Positions 10,236-21,900 of a stretch of 64,000 nt of DNA are shown here, in pieces. The position numbers and the translations under genes are program-made. Source of the DNA: Liolophura sinensis (taxonomy: Eukaryota; Mollusca; Polyplacophora; Chitonida; Chitonidae); assembly GCF_032854445.1 (NCBI RefSeq), contig NC_088307.1, positions 1,118,001 to 1,182,000 on the forward strand, written 5' to 3'. Each line of letters starts with the position of its first letter. The first letter of the stretch is position 1. The notes beneath the pieces were generated by a model that was given only the letters and a program-made list of their open reading frames with translations, was not told the origin of the DNA and ran no database searches.

Positions 10236-11800
10236 CATACAAAATCCGGGGCTGGGGTAATTTACTCATACAACATTTGGGGGCTGGTGGAATTTACTCA
10301 TACAAAATCCGGAGCTGGTGGAATTTACTCATACAAAATCCGGAGCTGGTGGAATTTACTCATACAAAATCCGGGGCTGGGAGGATTCACTCTGACAAAA
10401 TCCGGAGCTGGTGGAATTTACTCTGACAAGATCCGGGGCTGGTGGAATTTACTCATACAAAATCCGGAGCTGGTGGAATTTACTGATACAAAATCCGGGG
10501 CTGGTGGAATTTACTGATACAAAATCCGGAGCTGGTGGAATTTACTCAAGTCTCATACAAAATCCGGAGCTGGTGGAATTTACTCATACAAAATCCGGAG
10601 CTGGTGGAATTTACTCATACAAAATCCGGAGCTGGTGGAATTTACTCATACAAAATCCGGAGCTGGTGGAATTTACTCATACAAAATCCGGAGCTGGTGG
10701 AATTTACTCATACAAAATCCGGAGCTGGTGGAATTTACTGATACAAAAACCGGGGCTGGGGTAATTTACTCATACAAAATTCGGAGCTGGTGGAATTTAC
10801 TCATACAAAATCTGGGGCTGGTGGAATTTACTGATACAAAAACCGGGGCTGGGGTAATTTACTCATACAAAATCCGGAGCTGGTGGAATTTACTCATACA
10901 AAATTCGGAGCTGGTGGAATTTACTCATACAAAATCCGGGGCTGGTGGAATTTACTCATACAAAATCCGGAGCTGGTGGAATTTACTCATACACAATCCG
11001 GAGCTGGTGGAATTTACTCATACAAAATCCGGGGCTGGTGGAATTTACTCATACAAAATCCGGAGCTGGTGGAATTTACTCATACACAATCCGGAGCTGG
11101 TGGAATTTACTCATACAAAATCCGGAGCTGGTGGAATTTACTCATACAAAATCCGGAGCTGGTGGAATTTACTCATACAAAATCCGGGGCTGGGGTAATT
11201 TACTCATACAAAATTCGGAGCTGGTGGAATTTCCTCATACAAAATCCGGAGCTGGTGGAATTTACTCATACAAAATCCGGAGCTGGTGGAATTTACCCAT
11301 ACAAAATCCGGAGCTGGTGGAATTTACTCATACAAAATCCGGAGCTGGTGGAATTTACTCATACAAAATCCGGGGCTGGTGGAATTTACTCATACAAAAT
11401 CCGGAGCTGGTGGAATTTACTCATACAAAATCCGGGGCTGGTGGAATTTACTCATACAAAATCCGGAGCTGGTGGAATTTACTCATACAAAATCCGGGGC
11501 TGGTGGAATTTACTCATACAAAATCCGGGGCTGGTGGAATTCACTCATACAAAATCCGGAGCTGGTGGAATTTACTCATACAAAATCCGGGGCTGGTGGA
11601 ATTTACTCATACAAAATCCGGGGCTGGTGGGCTGGTGGAATTTACTGATACAAAATCCGGAGCTGGTGGAATTTACTCATACAAAATCCGGGGCTGGTGG
11701 AATTTACTCATACAAAATCCGGGGCTGGTGGAATTTACTCATACAAAATCCGGAGCTGGTGGAATTTACTCATACAAGATTCGGGCTGGGGTATTTTACT
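10236..11800. repeat. 31-bp minisatellite, about 50 copies
   Basis: Tandem 31-bp units (GGAGCTGGTGGAATTTACTC plus ATACAAAATCC) with an A/G variant (GGAGCTG or GGGGCTG) scattered through the array, a few CACAATCC units, and small insertions at about 10550 and 11628. The unit has no stop in any + frame, so the array reads open for up to 411 codons. This is repeat-driven and not a gene. Degenerate units continue to about 12130. Confidence 0.97.
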
Positions 11801-12135
11801 TCCGCAAAACTAAGGGCTGGGGAAATTTACTCACAGAAAATCCGGGGAATGAAGAAATTTACTCCAGGAATATCCGAGGATGAGGGAATTTACTCAGACA
11901 AAATCTGGGACTTTGAATTGGGAAATTTACTTTGCAAAACTTGGTGCTGGGGGGGGGGGTATTTCCTTCGACAAAATCCGAGGATAGGGGAAAGTACACC
12001 GACAAAAGCCCGGACTAGGGGACGTTACTTTGCAAAAAGGGAACAGAGAAGTTACTCTGCCAAACACGGGGCTGAGAAAGTTACTTTGCCAAACCCAAGG
12101 CTACGAACGTTACTCTAATTAACCCGGGGCTACGG
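11800..12135. repeat. Degenerate edge of the 31-bp array
   Basis: Units decay to the pattern ggggctgg..aatttactc..acaaaatccg with variable spacing, and include a G-run at about 11949. They look like old copies of the same minisatellite at its margin. Confidence 0.75.
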
Positions 12136-12350
12136 GCCCTATACATGGACGCGGCAAAACATCGTCCAGCGTACGTCTTGGGTAGAGTGGTCGTAAAATC
12201 GCGCGCTTTAAATTCTGAGGGTCGAGACATATACGGAGTGTTTTCCTTTCAGCTTTTTCTACCAAGACCAACGAGTTCACCCATTAGGTCGGCTGGAGAA
12301 CTTTCGCGATTACCTCTGCTTTCTCCACGAGTTCTAGCTCGTCGCGTAAT

Positions 12351-13065
12351 TTATCCCGTTACGTCACAGGGCACCTTTCTCGGTGGGTGCGCAATCGGTA
12401 TTACTTTGCGGTCCAGGTAAATATTACATTCATCAGGTACCATGCCAATACCCTGATACACTTTACCGTAGGTGTTAAGTACCGTTGTTTTGTCTGGAGG
12501 TACATCTGAATTTGCGCTTGATTCATTTTCTACAGACAAAAACTTGATTAAACCAAAATCAAGACATGATTGCATTCCCAAAATGGATGGTGATTGTCAA
12601 GTGTGAGTTTTTCAACTTCGTTCATCAGTTTCTCTTGCACTCCATCAGAAATGGTACCAAAAACGATACGGTCTGTGATTCTCTCGTCCGTGTCGTTATA
12701 AACAGCTTTGACCGGGTGACAAACGTTCGCTGGACCTCATTGTCGAATTTGTGGCGTGCGATGATAAGATTTAACTTCGGTTGTACGAATGACAGTAAGC
12801 GGTTATAGTAGGTTTTTCTTCATCTTCGCTAACATCAGTACATGTGTTGAACATGTCACGGACTCTATCGCTGGTAAGAACAGTGGACAGGATCACCCTC
12901 GTCCTTTATAGGACCTTGAAATATCAGGTCAACATGTTGCTGAAATCGTCGCCACGCTTCGGGCAGATTTGGCGCATTCCATTCCATGCGGCGCGTTGGT
13001 ATACCAGACAGGTTCGTTCTCTGGCTTTTCTAACACCATGTACTGTTTGGTTATGTGCTGGAGTG
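12351..13065 (-). pseudogene. Decayed Ty3/gypsy retroelement (gag and start of pol)
   Basis: On the minus strand the order is: a gag-like piece at about 13000-12880 (NLPEAWRRFQQHV), a second gag piece at about 12790-12650 (ARHKFDNEVQRTFV), and the pol region just before RT at about 12510-12355 (TYGKVYQGIGMVPDEC, then HPPRKVPCDV). These match conserved positions of Ty3/gypsy gag and the RT entry. The pieces are in different frames with stops between them, and no LTR is seen. It is a dead fragment. Confidence 0.75.
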
Positions 13066-13069
13066 TAGG

Positions 13070-14080
13070 CCTAATTATTTTTTACGGTAGTCAGGAATAA
13101 GGCATGACACGGTGAAGTTTCAGGATGAACTTTGTATATCCTCATCAAGCTCCCCGTTTTTCACATCATTATAGCCCTTCCTACGTGAAGAGCGTGCAGG
13201 GGAAGTAACTCTAACTGACTTATTGTTACAGGCTATGAGTGCATTTTAATGTCATCTTTGGCCTTGCATTTGACTCACACTTCTGAACCTACGATTTACA
13301 TGCTACCATGGGCTAATTCCGCAAGCATGCCATATGAGACATAATCTGAGTTTAGTTTGAGCATATGACACACACATGACATTTTAATGAGACGTTGTTG
13401 TTGAAGTTTATCCTTTGTTAGCGGTAGTCTAAGTACAGTGGAGTAGGAAGCGATTGGCGAAGGGTGGGGGGTGGGGGGCGTTCTTGCAAAAGTGGGGGCT
13501 ACCATATCTTCTGCACTTACCCCTACCCTCATCCACTTTTCAAACAACCATTCAAAAAAAAATACACCTGAAAGAATATTTAATGTTAGTCTCAGCTGTG
13601 ACATTATCAAAATCGACTGTCAAAATATTTTGTAAAACTTCTTCAAAAACATTAGCAAAATCGAGCAATGTAATTCAGCTTTACGGACGTGAACCTTCTA
13701 TAGACCCATGACGGTAACGCCCTCAAATTGTTTCAGTGCAATGAAGTATAAAAGTTTATTCACAAGCTTGCAGAAGTCATACATAGGCCACTGAATTAGC
13801 CACACTGTTGACGTTAACTAAAACATCGACAGGCAAATTGTAAAAAAAAAACATTTAAGCCAAGGCCATACTAGATCATTTCAACAAGTGTTAATATAAT
13901 TGAGCTGATTAATAGCACTGATTTATGGTTATCCGAAGGTCAGACAGTGTTTACATGTCACATAGAACTTGAGGTAGAGTTAAACAGTCGCCATTTACCG
14001 GAATTCCTGATGGTCAGGAAGTGTTTATAACATGTCACAGAGGACTTCAGGTAGAGTCAAAGACTCGCTTGTTACCAGAC
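13070..14080. other. Intergenic or intronic, nothing recognised
   Basis: No exon, repeat or RNA gene supported. It contains a short G-rich tract (GGGTGGGGGGTGGGGGGCG) at about 13465-13483 and AT-rich sequence. The missing SLC5 N-terminal exons were looked for here and not found. Confidence 0.5.
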
Positions 14081-14094
14081 GGGCAGACACTGAT

Positions 14095-14358
14095 TTTTTT
14101 TTTTTTTGATTGGTGTTTTACGCCGTACTCAAGAATATTTCACTTATACGACGGCGGCCAGCATTATGGTGGGTGGAAACCGGGCAGAGCTCGGGGGAAA
14201 CCCACGACCATCCGCAGGTTGCTGGCAGACCTTCCCACGTACGGCCGGAGAGGAAGGCAGCATGAGCTGGTCTTGAACTCACAGCGACCGCATTGGTGAG
14301 AGGCTTCTGGGTCATTACGCTGCGCTAGCGCGCTAACCGACTGAGCCACGGAGGCCCC
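14095..14358 (-). mobile_element. Full-length SINE with 13-bp target-site duplication
   Basis: Reverse copy from the T-rich tail (TTTTTTTTTTTTTGATTGG) to GGAGGCCCC. It is flanked by GGCAGACACTGAT at 14082-14094 and 14359-14371. It sits at the 3' end of the B30.2 open frame on the same (-) strand, so reading runs on from B30.2 into the SINE. Confidence 0.93.
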
Positions 14359-15130
14359 GGCAGACACTGATGTGCAAGGGCTAAAACGAACAAATGGAAC
14401 GAGAGGCTCTGTGACGACTAGGTCACTTACAGTACAAATTACCTGATTGCTTTCACAGTCCAGAACTGTCATTGAAAAGTCATGACAGTTCAGGTACAGA
14501 CCGAGATGAAGAGGTTGTATGTAAGGTCTGTTTCTCGGTTCGATCTCAGCATATTGATAAAGACTGTGAATAGAAAACGAGACCGTATTATCCTGGTACC
14601 CCCGCCAGGATGTACCAGATATTACTGCCAACTTCCATACACCCCCTCACACCACAGCTCTCCTGTACAACGCCTACACCAGCGAAACAAAGCTTATCAG
14701 CTGGATCGGTCATCTCTACCTCCAGTAGTACCTGCCCGTCTGGTAACGGCCGTCTGTCACAGCTCTCCACCAATCCTCAGGGGACCAGTCCTCACCCTTG
14801 ATCACGGAGCCGATTTTAGTAATCCTCAGTCGTCTGTGAGATGTTTCCGTGAATCTCAGCGTCGGTTCTGCCAAAACACAACAGAAGCAGCATAAACAAC
14901 AGCGAACCATAAACACACGCTGTAAGACTGAGGTGTAAATACCTGTACAAATACCGTGGTTTTACTTTCTGCACACAATCTCTAGGAATAAAATGACACT
15001 TATTAATGACGGAAATGTAATTCTTACTTTTGAGACCTGAGTCATTTGCAGCGAGTTTGAAGAAGACATGATCTCTGCTGAGCGTATCGCCTTTCAGACG
15101 GTAAACAATTGCAAAACAGGAGATATTAAC
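14300..15130 (-). pseudogene. B30.2/SPRY-domain gene end, two frame breaks
   Basis: The main exon starts at 14867 (minus strand, after a strong acceptor ending TGTGTTTTGGCAG) and runs to about 14372. Three successive reading frames together spell a B30.2 domain: a PRY-like start (PTLRFTETSHRRLRI, GRYQTGRYYW), a middle (EMTDPADKLCFAGVGVV, SNIWYILAG) and an end (HLGLYLNCHDFSMTVLDC, SDLVVTEPLVPFV). Frame change 1 is at about 14723, where TACTACTGG is followed by AGGTAG and one base is missing. Frame change 2 is in the G-run at about 14600. A probable preceding exon ends at 15028 (DTLSRDHVFFKLAANDSG, donor GTAAGA), and its phase joins correctly. B30.2 domains occur in TRIM, butyrophilin-like and other ligand-binding proteins; the family here is undetermined. 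It may be a pseudogene, or the breaks may be sequencing errors, since one falls in a homopolymer and a gap lies nearby. Confidence 0.75.
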
Positions 15131-15234
15131 ACATGAAACAAAATGAGGCGAACGTGCTTGTAACAGCCAGAGCTGTCATGTGTCCACGGGCTGGTCCCTC
15201 CATATCCCGAGGTTCTTTAGCTGTCTCTTCTACA

Positions 15235-15434
15235 NNNNNNNNNNNNNNNNNNNNNNNNNNNNNNNNNNNNNNNNNNNNNNNNNNNNNNNNNNNNNNNNNN
15301 NNNNNNNNNNNNNNNNNNNNNNNNNNNNNNNNNNNNNNNNNNNNNNNNNNNNNNNNNNNNNNNNNNNNNNNNNNNNNNNNNNNNNNNNNNNNNNNNNNNN
15401 NNNNNNNNNNNNNNNNNNNNNNNNNNNNNNNNNN
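15235..15434. other. Assembly gap (200 N)
   Basis: Exactly 200 undetermined bases, a conventional placeholder, so the true size is unknown. It lies between the B30.2 exons (-) and the first visible SLC5 exon (+). The missing N-terminal exons of the transporter may be in it. Confidence 0.99.
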
Positions 15435-15911
15435 AGACATGAACACAGACATTCGAATACAAGCCTTGGGCCAAATTGGACGTTTACGGTCTATAAGTCC
15501 TACTCGTGGCGTATGTAGCGTGCACAGGGATTACCATACATCTACACTTGTCACTGTATGATAACTGGTTTTCTTGGGTTTTCCTTTTATCCTAATGCTT
15601 CAACACAAGTACTTCCACTTGAATGAAATTACCACCGGTGTTAATTTCCAAGCAAACAAACTGAAGAAACTGTGTTACTTTCTTTATGAAGACTACATTG
15701 CGTTATATCTAGATAATTAAGCAAATAAAACTGTAAAGCTGATGCTCAAATTTTTATCATTTATTGAATTCCATCCTCTCACCTTGTCTTGGGCCTAAAA
15801 CAAGTTAAAGATAGCCATTCATCAGCCAAAGTTATTTTCTGCTAAACGTATTTAATTTGAAGTTTGCAACCAACTTCTTCTTAAGGCACTTTAGCTTTGC
15901 TTCTGTTCCAG

Positions 15912-15977
15912 TACCTGTCGTTGCGATTCAGCCGGGGTTTGAGGACATTGACGTCAATCATCTTCTGCTTGCAAATG
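15912..15977 (+). CDS. SLC5 exon: first visible exon
   Basis: Acceptor CTTCTGTTCCAG and donor ATG|GTAACC, phase 0 at both ends. It encodes [15 protein letters not shown] and a short hydrophobic run, the signature stretch before TM4 of SLC5 proteins. It is only 66 nt and too short to stand out as an ORF. Confidence 0.9.
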
Positions 15978-18900
15978 GTAACCGTGCTATCATTTCTAAA
16001 TATGTCACGTATATTATGTCTCTGGATATATACAGATGATTTTCGTATGATGGAGCTTACCTGTAGAATAACATGATATGATATATCCAGTATTCAGTAT
16101 ACTGAAGCGGTCATTCCCATTTCTATACAAGCCCTACTGATATGAATAAATACTGACACCAAAATACGTGTCACAAAACTATTATTTATTCTACTGATTG
16201 ATGTTTAACGCCGTTCTTAAGTATTTGTCTCTGATACGACGGTGCACACCCATGCTTCATGAAAAAAAATGGACTGCTCGGAGTAATCACCGTATAAGGC
16301 AAGTATTCTCCAAGAAATGGTTCCGAACCCATGACCTTTCTGGTCAGGGGCCGGTTGCCTGCACGATAAACAACACTGGATGATCAACTGAGCAAAGGAA
16401 ATGTTGAAATGTTAGGTAAGTGTACGAAGTAACTGGCCTAATGCTGTATAGAACACCTGATGATGTCTTAGACTAGCTTTACCTGATTCATTTTAATCCA
16501 TTCATAATTAGGGTGTCCAGCATATTGGCTTAGTTGAACTGAAATGTGTTACCTAAATGTTGTCTAACAGTGCGATCTGTACTTGAGATGCTTGAGATAT
16601 CAAGTGAAGAAGTTTTGTGACAGAAAGCAAACTGTTCTATACTCTGTCAAACTATACAGACATGAAATAGGCCACTAACTCACAATATACTAGGTACAAT
16701 TTTAAATGAACGTGTTATCATATTCCTGAAAGATTGTAGTTTACTCAGTTCCAGATTATATTTATGACCTTAAACAACCATCCGTTCAGCTGAGTCGTTT
16801 TTTACATATATTTTGTGCTAAAATTTTTAAATACATTTTAGAAGTTATAGTAAAAACATGCATAAAAATTTCTCTCGATGTTAACCACGTGTTATCTTCT
16901 TGTGTTTGTAGCTGATGTACATGGCCATTGTGCTGTACGCGCCGGCACTGGCACTCAGTGCAGGTAATCCTCTCTACTTAGTCTTGTCACATACATGTAG
17001 AGCAACAACGTATATGTAACTTTACTCAATCTTGTTGCAATGAACGTATGCAGACTTTGACACATTAGAGCTATCTGAAACACTACATCGACGTGAAACA
17101 CTACAGCCACATGAAACTACGGCCACGTGAAACACTACAGCCATGTGAACCACTACAGCCACATGAAACTACGGCCACGTGAAACACTACAGCCACGTGA
17201 AACACTACAGCCACGTGAAACACTACAGCCACATGAAACACTACAGCCACGTGAAACACTACAGCCACATGAAACTACGGCCACGTGAAACACTACAGTC
17301 ACATGGCTTTAGTCTTTATATTTGTATAGGGATATATCAGGCTCAACTGAGCCTTATTCCCGCCGACAATTTATACTGTCCATGATTATGTTTACTGCAT
17401 GTGTTGGTGAATAAATATTGAATTGAAAGACACAGCCACATGAGACACTACAGCCACATGAAACACTACAGCCACATGAAACACTACAGCCACATGAAAC
17501 ACTACAGCCACGTGAAACACTACAGCCACGTGAAACACCACAGCCACGTGAAACACTACATCCACGTGAAACACTACTGCTATGTAGAATAGTACAGCGA
17601 TGTGAAACACTACAGCCACATGAAACACTACAGCCATGTGAAACACTACAGCCATGTGAAACACTACAACCATGTGAAACACTACAGCCACGTGAAACAC
17701 TACAGCCATGTGAAACACTACATCCACGTGAAACACTACTGCTATGTAGAATAGTACAGCGATGTGAAACACTACAGCCACGTGAAACACTACAGCCGCG
17801 TGAAACACTACAGCGATGTGAAACTCTACATCCACGTGATACACTACTGTTATGTAGAATAGTACAGCGATGTGAAACTACAGCCATGTAAAACAGTACA
17901 GCTACGTATAGCACTATCTGACTACATCTGTATGACACTACGACATTGTGGAATGTGGCGATCATCTTGGTTCCTCAGTGCTGACTCACTGAGTTTTTGT
18001 TGTTCTTGGGTGTGGAGCAGTAAATTCTCCTATTCTATACCACATCCACAAAGTTATTTAATGAAAATTGTTAGACATCTTTTATGAAGCTTTGCCTAAC
18101 TACAGAAATATTAAAAAGAAAATTCCATGAATATGTGTAATTCCGCACGAAACGCTTACACGTCAGTTATCGTCTTTTGTAAAATATACGCGGATATTCG
18201 CTGTTCGGTGTTATACGGTGAGCCAACCCTAGTGGAAGATCGAACTGCTATTAAAGAAATCTTTATGATTATGAAATAATATTGAAATTGACCCTAATCT
18301 CCAAGTAAAAAATCACAGGGAATTTGCCAATTCATCGTGCTCTCAAAGTTTATATGGGGCCTGGGTGTGGCCTAGGTGATAAAAAGCGGCGGACAAAGCT
18401 TATAGGGCATAGGTGACATTAAGCAGTGGACGAAGCTTGTGGTGTCTAGGTGACAATAAACGGTGGATGTGGCTTGTGGGGTCTAGGTGACAATAAACGG
18501 TGGACGACGCTTGTGGGGCCTATATGACAATAAACGGTGGACGACGCTTGTGATGCCTAGGTGACAATAAGCAGTGGACGAAGCTTGTGGTGTCTAGGTG
18601 ACAATAAACGGTGGATGTGGCTTGTGGAGTCTAGGTGACTATAAGCGGTAAACGAAGCTTGTGGGCCATAAGTGACAATAAGCAGTGGACCACGCTTGTG
18701 GGGTCTAGGTGACAATAAACGGTGGACGACGCTTGTGGTGTCTAGGTGACAATAAGGGGTGGAAGGCGCTTGTGGGGTATAGGTGACAATAAACGGTAGA
18801 CGACGCTTGTGGTGTCTAGGTGACAATAAAAGGTGGATGTGGCTTGTGGAGTCTAGGTGACTATAAGCGGTAGACGAAGCTTGTGGGCCATAAGTGACAA

Positions 18901-21900
18901 TAAGCAGTGGACCACGCTTGTGGGGTCTAGGTGACAATAAACGGTGGACGACGCTTGTGGAGTCTAGGTGACAATAAACGGCAGACAACGATTGTGGGGT
19001 CTAGGTGACAATAAGCGGTGAACGACGCTTGTGGGGTGTAGGTGACAATGAACGGTAGACGACGCTTGTGGGGTATAGGTGACAATAAACGGTAAACGAC
19101 GCTTGTGAGGCCTATGTGACAATAAGCGGTGAACAAAGCTTGTGTTGTCTAGGTGACAATAAACAGTAGACGAAGCTTGTGTAGTCTAGGTGACAATAAA
19201 CGGTGGACAACGCTTGTGGGGCCTATATGACAATAAGTGGTAGACGACGCTTGTGGTGTCTAGGTGACAATAAGCGGTGGACGACACTTGTGAGGCATAG
19301 TTGACAATACGCGGTGGACGACGCTTGTGGGGCCTATGTGACAATAAGCGGTAGATGAAGCTTGTGGGGTCTAGATGACAATAAGCAGTGGGCAAAGATT
19401 GTATAGTCTAGACGACAATAAGCGTTGGACTACAATTGTGATAATTGTAGATGATAAAAAGCCGCTGACGACGCTTGTTGGCTTGGCCTAGGTGACAATA
19501 GGCAGTGGAGAACGCATGTGGTGTCTAGGTGACAATAAGCGGTGGACGAAGCTTGTGGTATCTAAGTGACAATAAGCGGTGGACAACGCTGGAGGCGTCT
19601 AGGTGATAACAAACGTCGGACGACGCTTGTGGGGCCTAGGTGACAATAAGCGGTGGACAACGCTTGTGGAGCCTATGTGACAATAAGCGGTGGAAGACGC
19701 TTGTGGTGTCTAGGTGACAATAAACGGTAGACGACGCTTATGGGGCCTAGATGACAATTAAAGATGGACGACGCTTGTGGGGTCTATGTGACAATGAACG
19801 GTGGACAACGCTTGTGGTGTCTAGGTGACAATAAGCGGTGGACGACGCTTGTGTGGTCTATGTGAAAATAAGCGGTGGACAACGCTTGTGGTGTCTAGGT
19901 GACAATACGCGGAGGACGAAGCTTGTGGGGCATAGGTGACATTACGCGGTGGACGAAGCTTGTGGGGCCTATGTGACAATAAGCGGTGGACGACACTTGT
20001 GGGGTCTAGGTGACAATAAGCAGTGGGCGAAGATTGTATAGTCTAGATGACAAAACCTGGCGGACGACACTTGTGTGGCAGTTTGTACAGTGTAACAGTT
20101 TGTACAGTGTAACAGTTTGTACATTGTAACGTGCATTCATGCCCACTTGTCTCTCACCATGGAGAAGTTCTTCACCAACCTGCCAAAAGTCGGTGGTTTT
20201 CCCCGGGCACCTATATTTTATACCGATATCAAAGAGATGAAAAACTCCTTATACCTTTTGTTTCTTCCTTTCAGTGACAGGGCTGCCTCTGTGGCCAGTT
20301 GTGATAGTGGTGGGAGCCCTGTGTGTTTTCTACACAACAGTTGTAAGTTTGATATCATCCACATCTAAGGAGTACATGTAGGTTTACTGATAGACTGGTT
20401 GCATTTTGTATTTTGACAGTGGTTTTCAGTTAGACGTATATACATGACAAGTAGAGGTAGAGAACGGCCTAAAAGGTTTTGTTAATTGGTTGGGTTCACT
20501 TAGCTTTCGAAAAGATTTTCGGATTTGTCATCAAAATTCCCCAGTAAGACCCAGGTATATGTTAGGTGTCTAGGCATCAGGTGCAAGTGGGGTTAGTTTT
20601 ATCTGGGATTCAGATTCGTCTATAACAATCCCAGGTTTTACGAAGTGCACTTACTTGCACTTCGCATTCACACGTTGACACGGACATGGTTAACGGTTTA
20701 CCTCAGTGTGATGGCTGAAGCATACAATAATTAGAAGCCACACAGGTTACACAGCTGGACGTAAGAAACTCGTATATGTATTAACAATTTCTTCGTTAAA
20801 CATAATAATAATATTAATACATTTTTCTAGTTAGTGAAATAGATGGAATCTGTGTAATATGTCATAATTGGATGGCACCGCTCTTTTGTGCAGGGAGGTA
20901 TAAAGGCAGTGGTGTGGACAGATTCTCTCCAGATGCTGATTATCCTGGCTGGCCTCATCGCTCTGCTAATCCAAGGCTCACTGGAAACAGGAGGTCTGGC
21001 CAATGCATGGAGTATAGCCAACGAGAAGGGCAGGATTCGAATTGCAGAGTAAGTGTATGGGTACGGTGAAACAACAAATTAATACGGGAGCTTAATTAAT
21101 CACGTGAAAAAACAACTTCATTTTTAGAGTGCATTTGAATGTTTGATGCAAAGAGGTGAATATAGTCATGGCACAAGTGTAACATAGTCATGGCACAAGT
21201 GTCACACAGTCATGGCACAAGTGTCACATGTATGTGGTTTTAAACCTTGGCTGCCCAAGTGGAGTTAGGGTAAATGAATTCTAGTAAACAGGATACCTGT
21301 ACATTGAAGATCGAAATGAAGCAAGTGTCTGAATAATGAATTAATAAACACGGTTTTCTTATATGTAAACATGACCAGAAATATACACTGGGGAAAGAAC
21401 ACGGCGTTTTCCAGGTATCTGCAATACTTCTTGATTTCAAGAGAGAGCCAAATTTAGATAGAGATTCTGGCTCCAGAAAAAGTCTCTTGTCTTCAGAAAG
21501 ACAAAAAATGCAGGAACGGCACCTAATTAGTTTTAGAACTCGTTTATGGCAGTACTGCGATTATATGTAGCCAGATAGGCGAGAGAAATTCCGGAAATTG
21601 ATATCAATATATTTCATACCTTCGACGTAACTATGTAGCAATCTACTAAAATATACATCTATGACAGAAGGAAACTCTGAACTCGAACTGCACGCAGTTT
21701 TACAGCTTCCAAATGATCTGTCCACACAGCTCTTTAACGCCACAGTATCACTGTAACCATTGCAGTCTAACATCTCTCAATATTTGTTGAACTCTAGACA
21801 GCTTTGCAGAGAACTGAATGTATTCTGTTTTACCTTGTACGCTCTGAAAACGTGCATGAAGCATGATAATTCAGTCATGCTTTAACTTATTACATCATTT

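Noticed and set aside
10287-12118. ORFs of 117-411 codons on + in three frames
   Set aside because: They are translations of the 31-bp minisatellite, whose unit has no stop in any + frame. Non-repeat sequence adds no recognisable domain.
17354-17965. 203-codon minus-strand ORF with VSRGCS repeats
   Set aside because: Product of the 18-bp array; no start context or domain.
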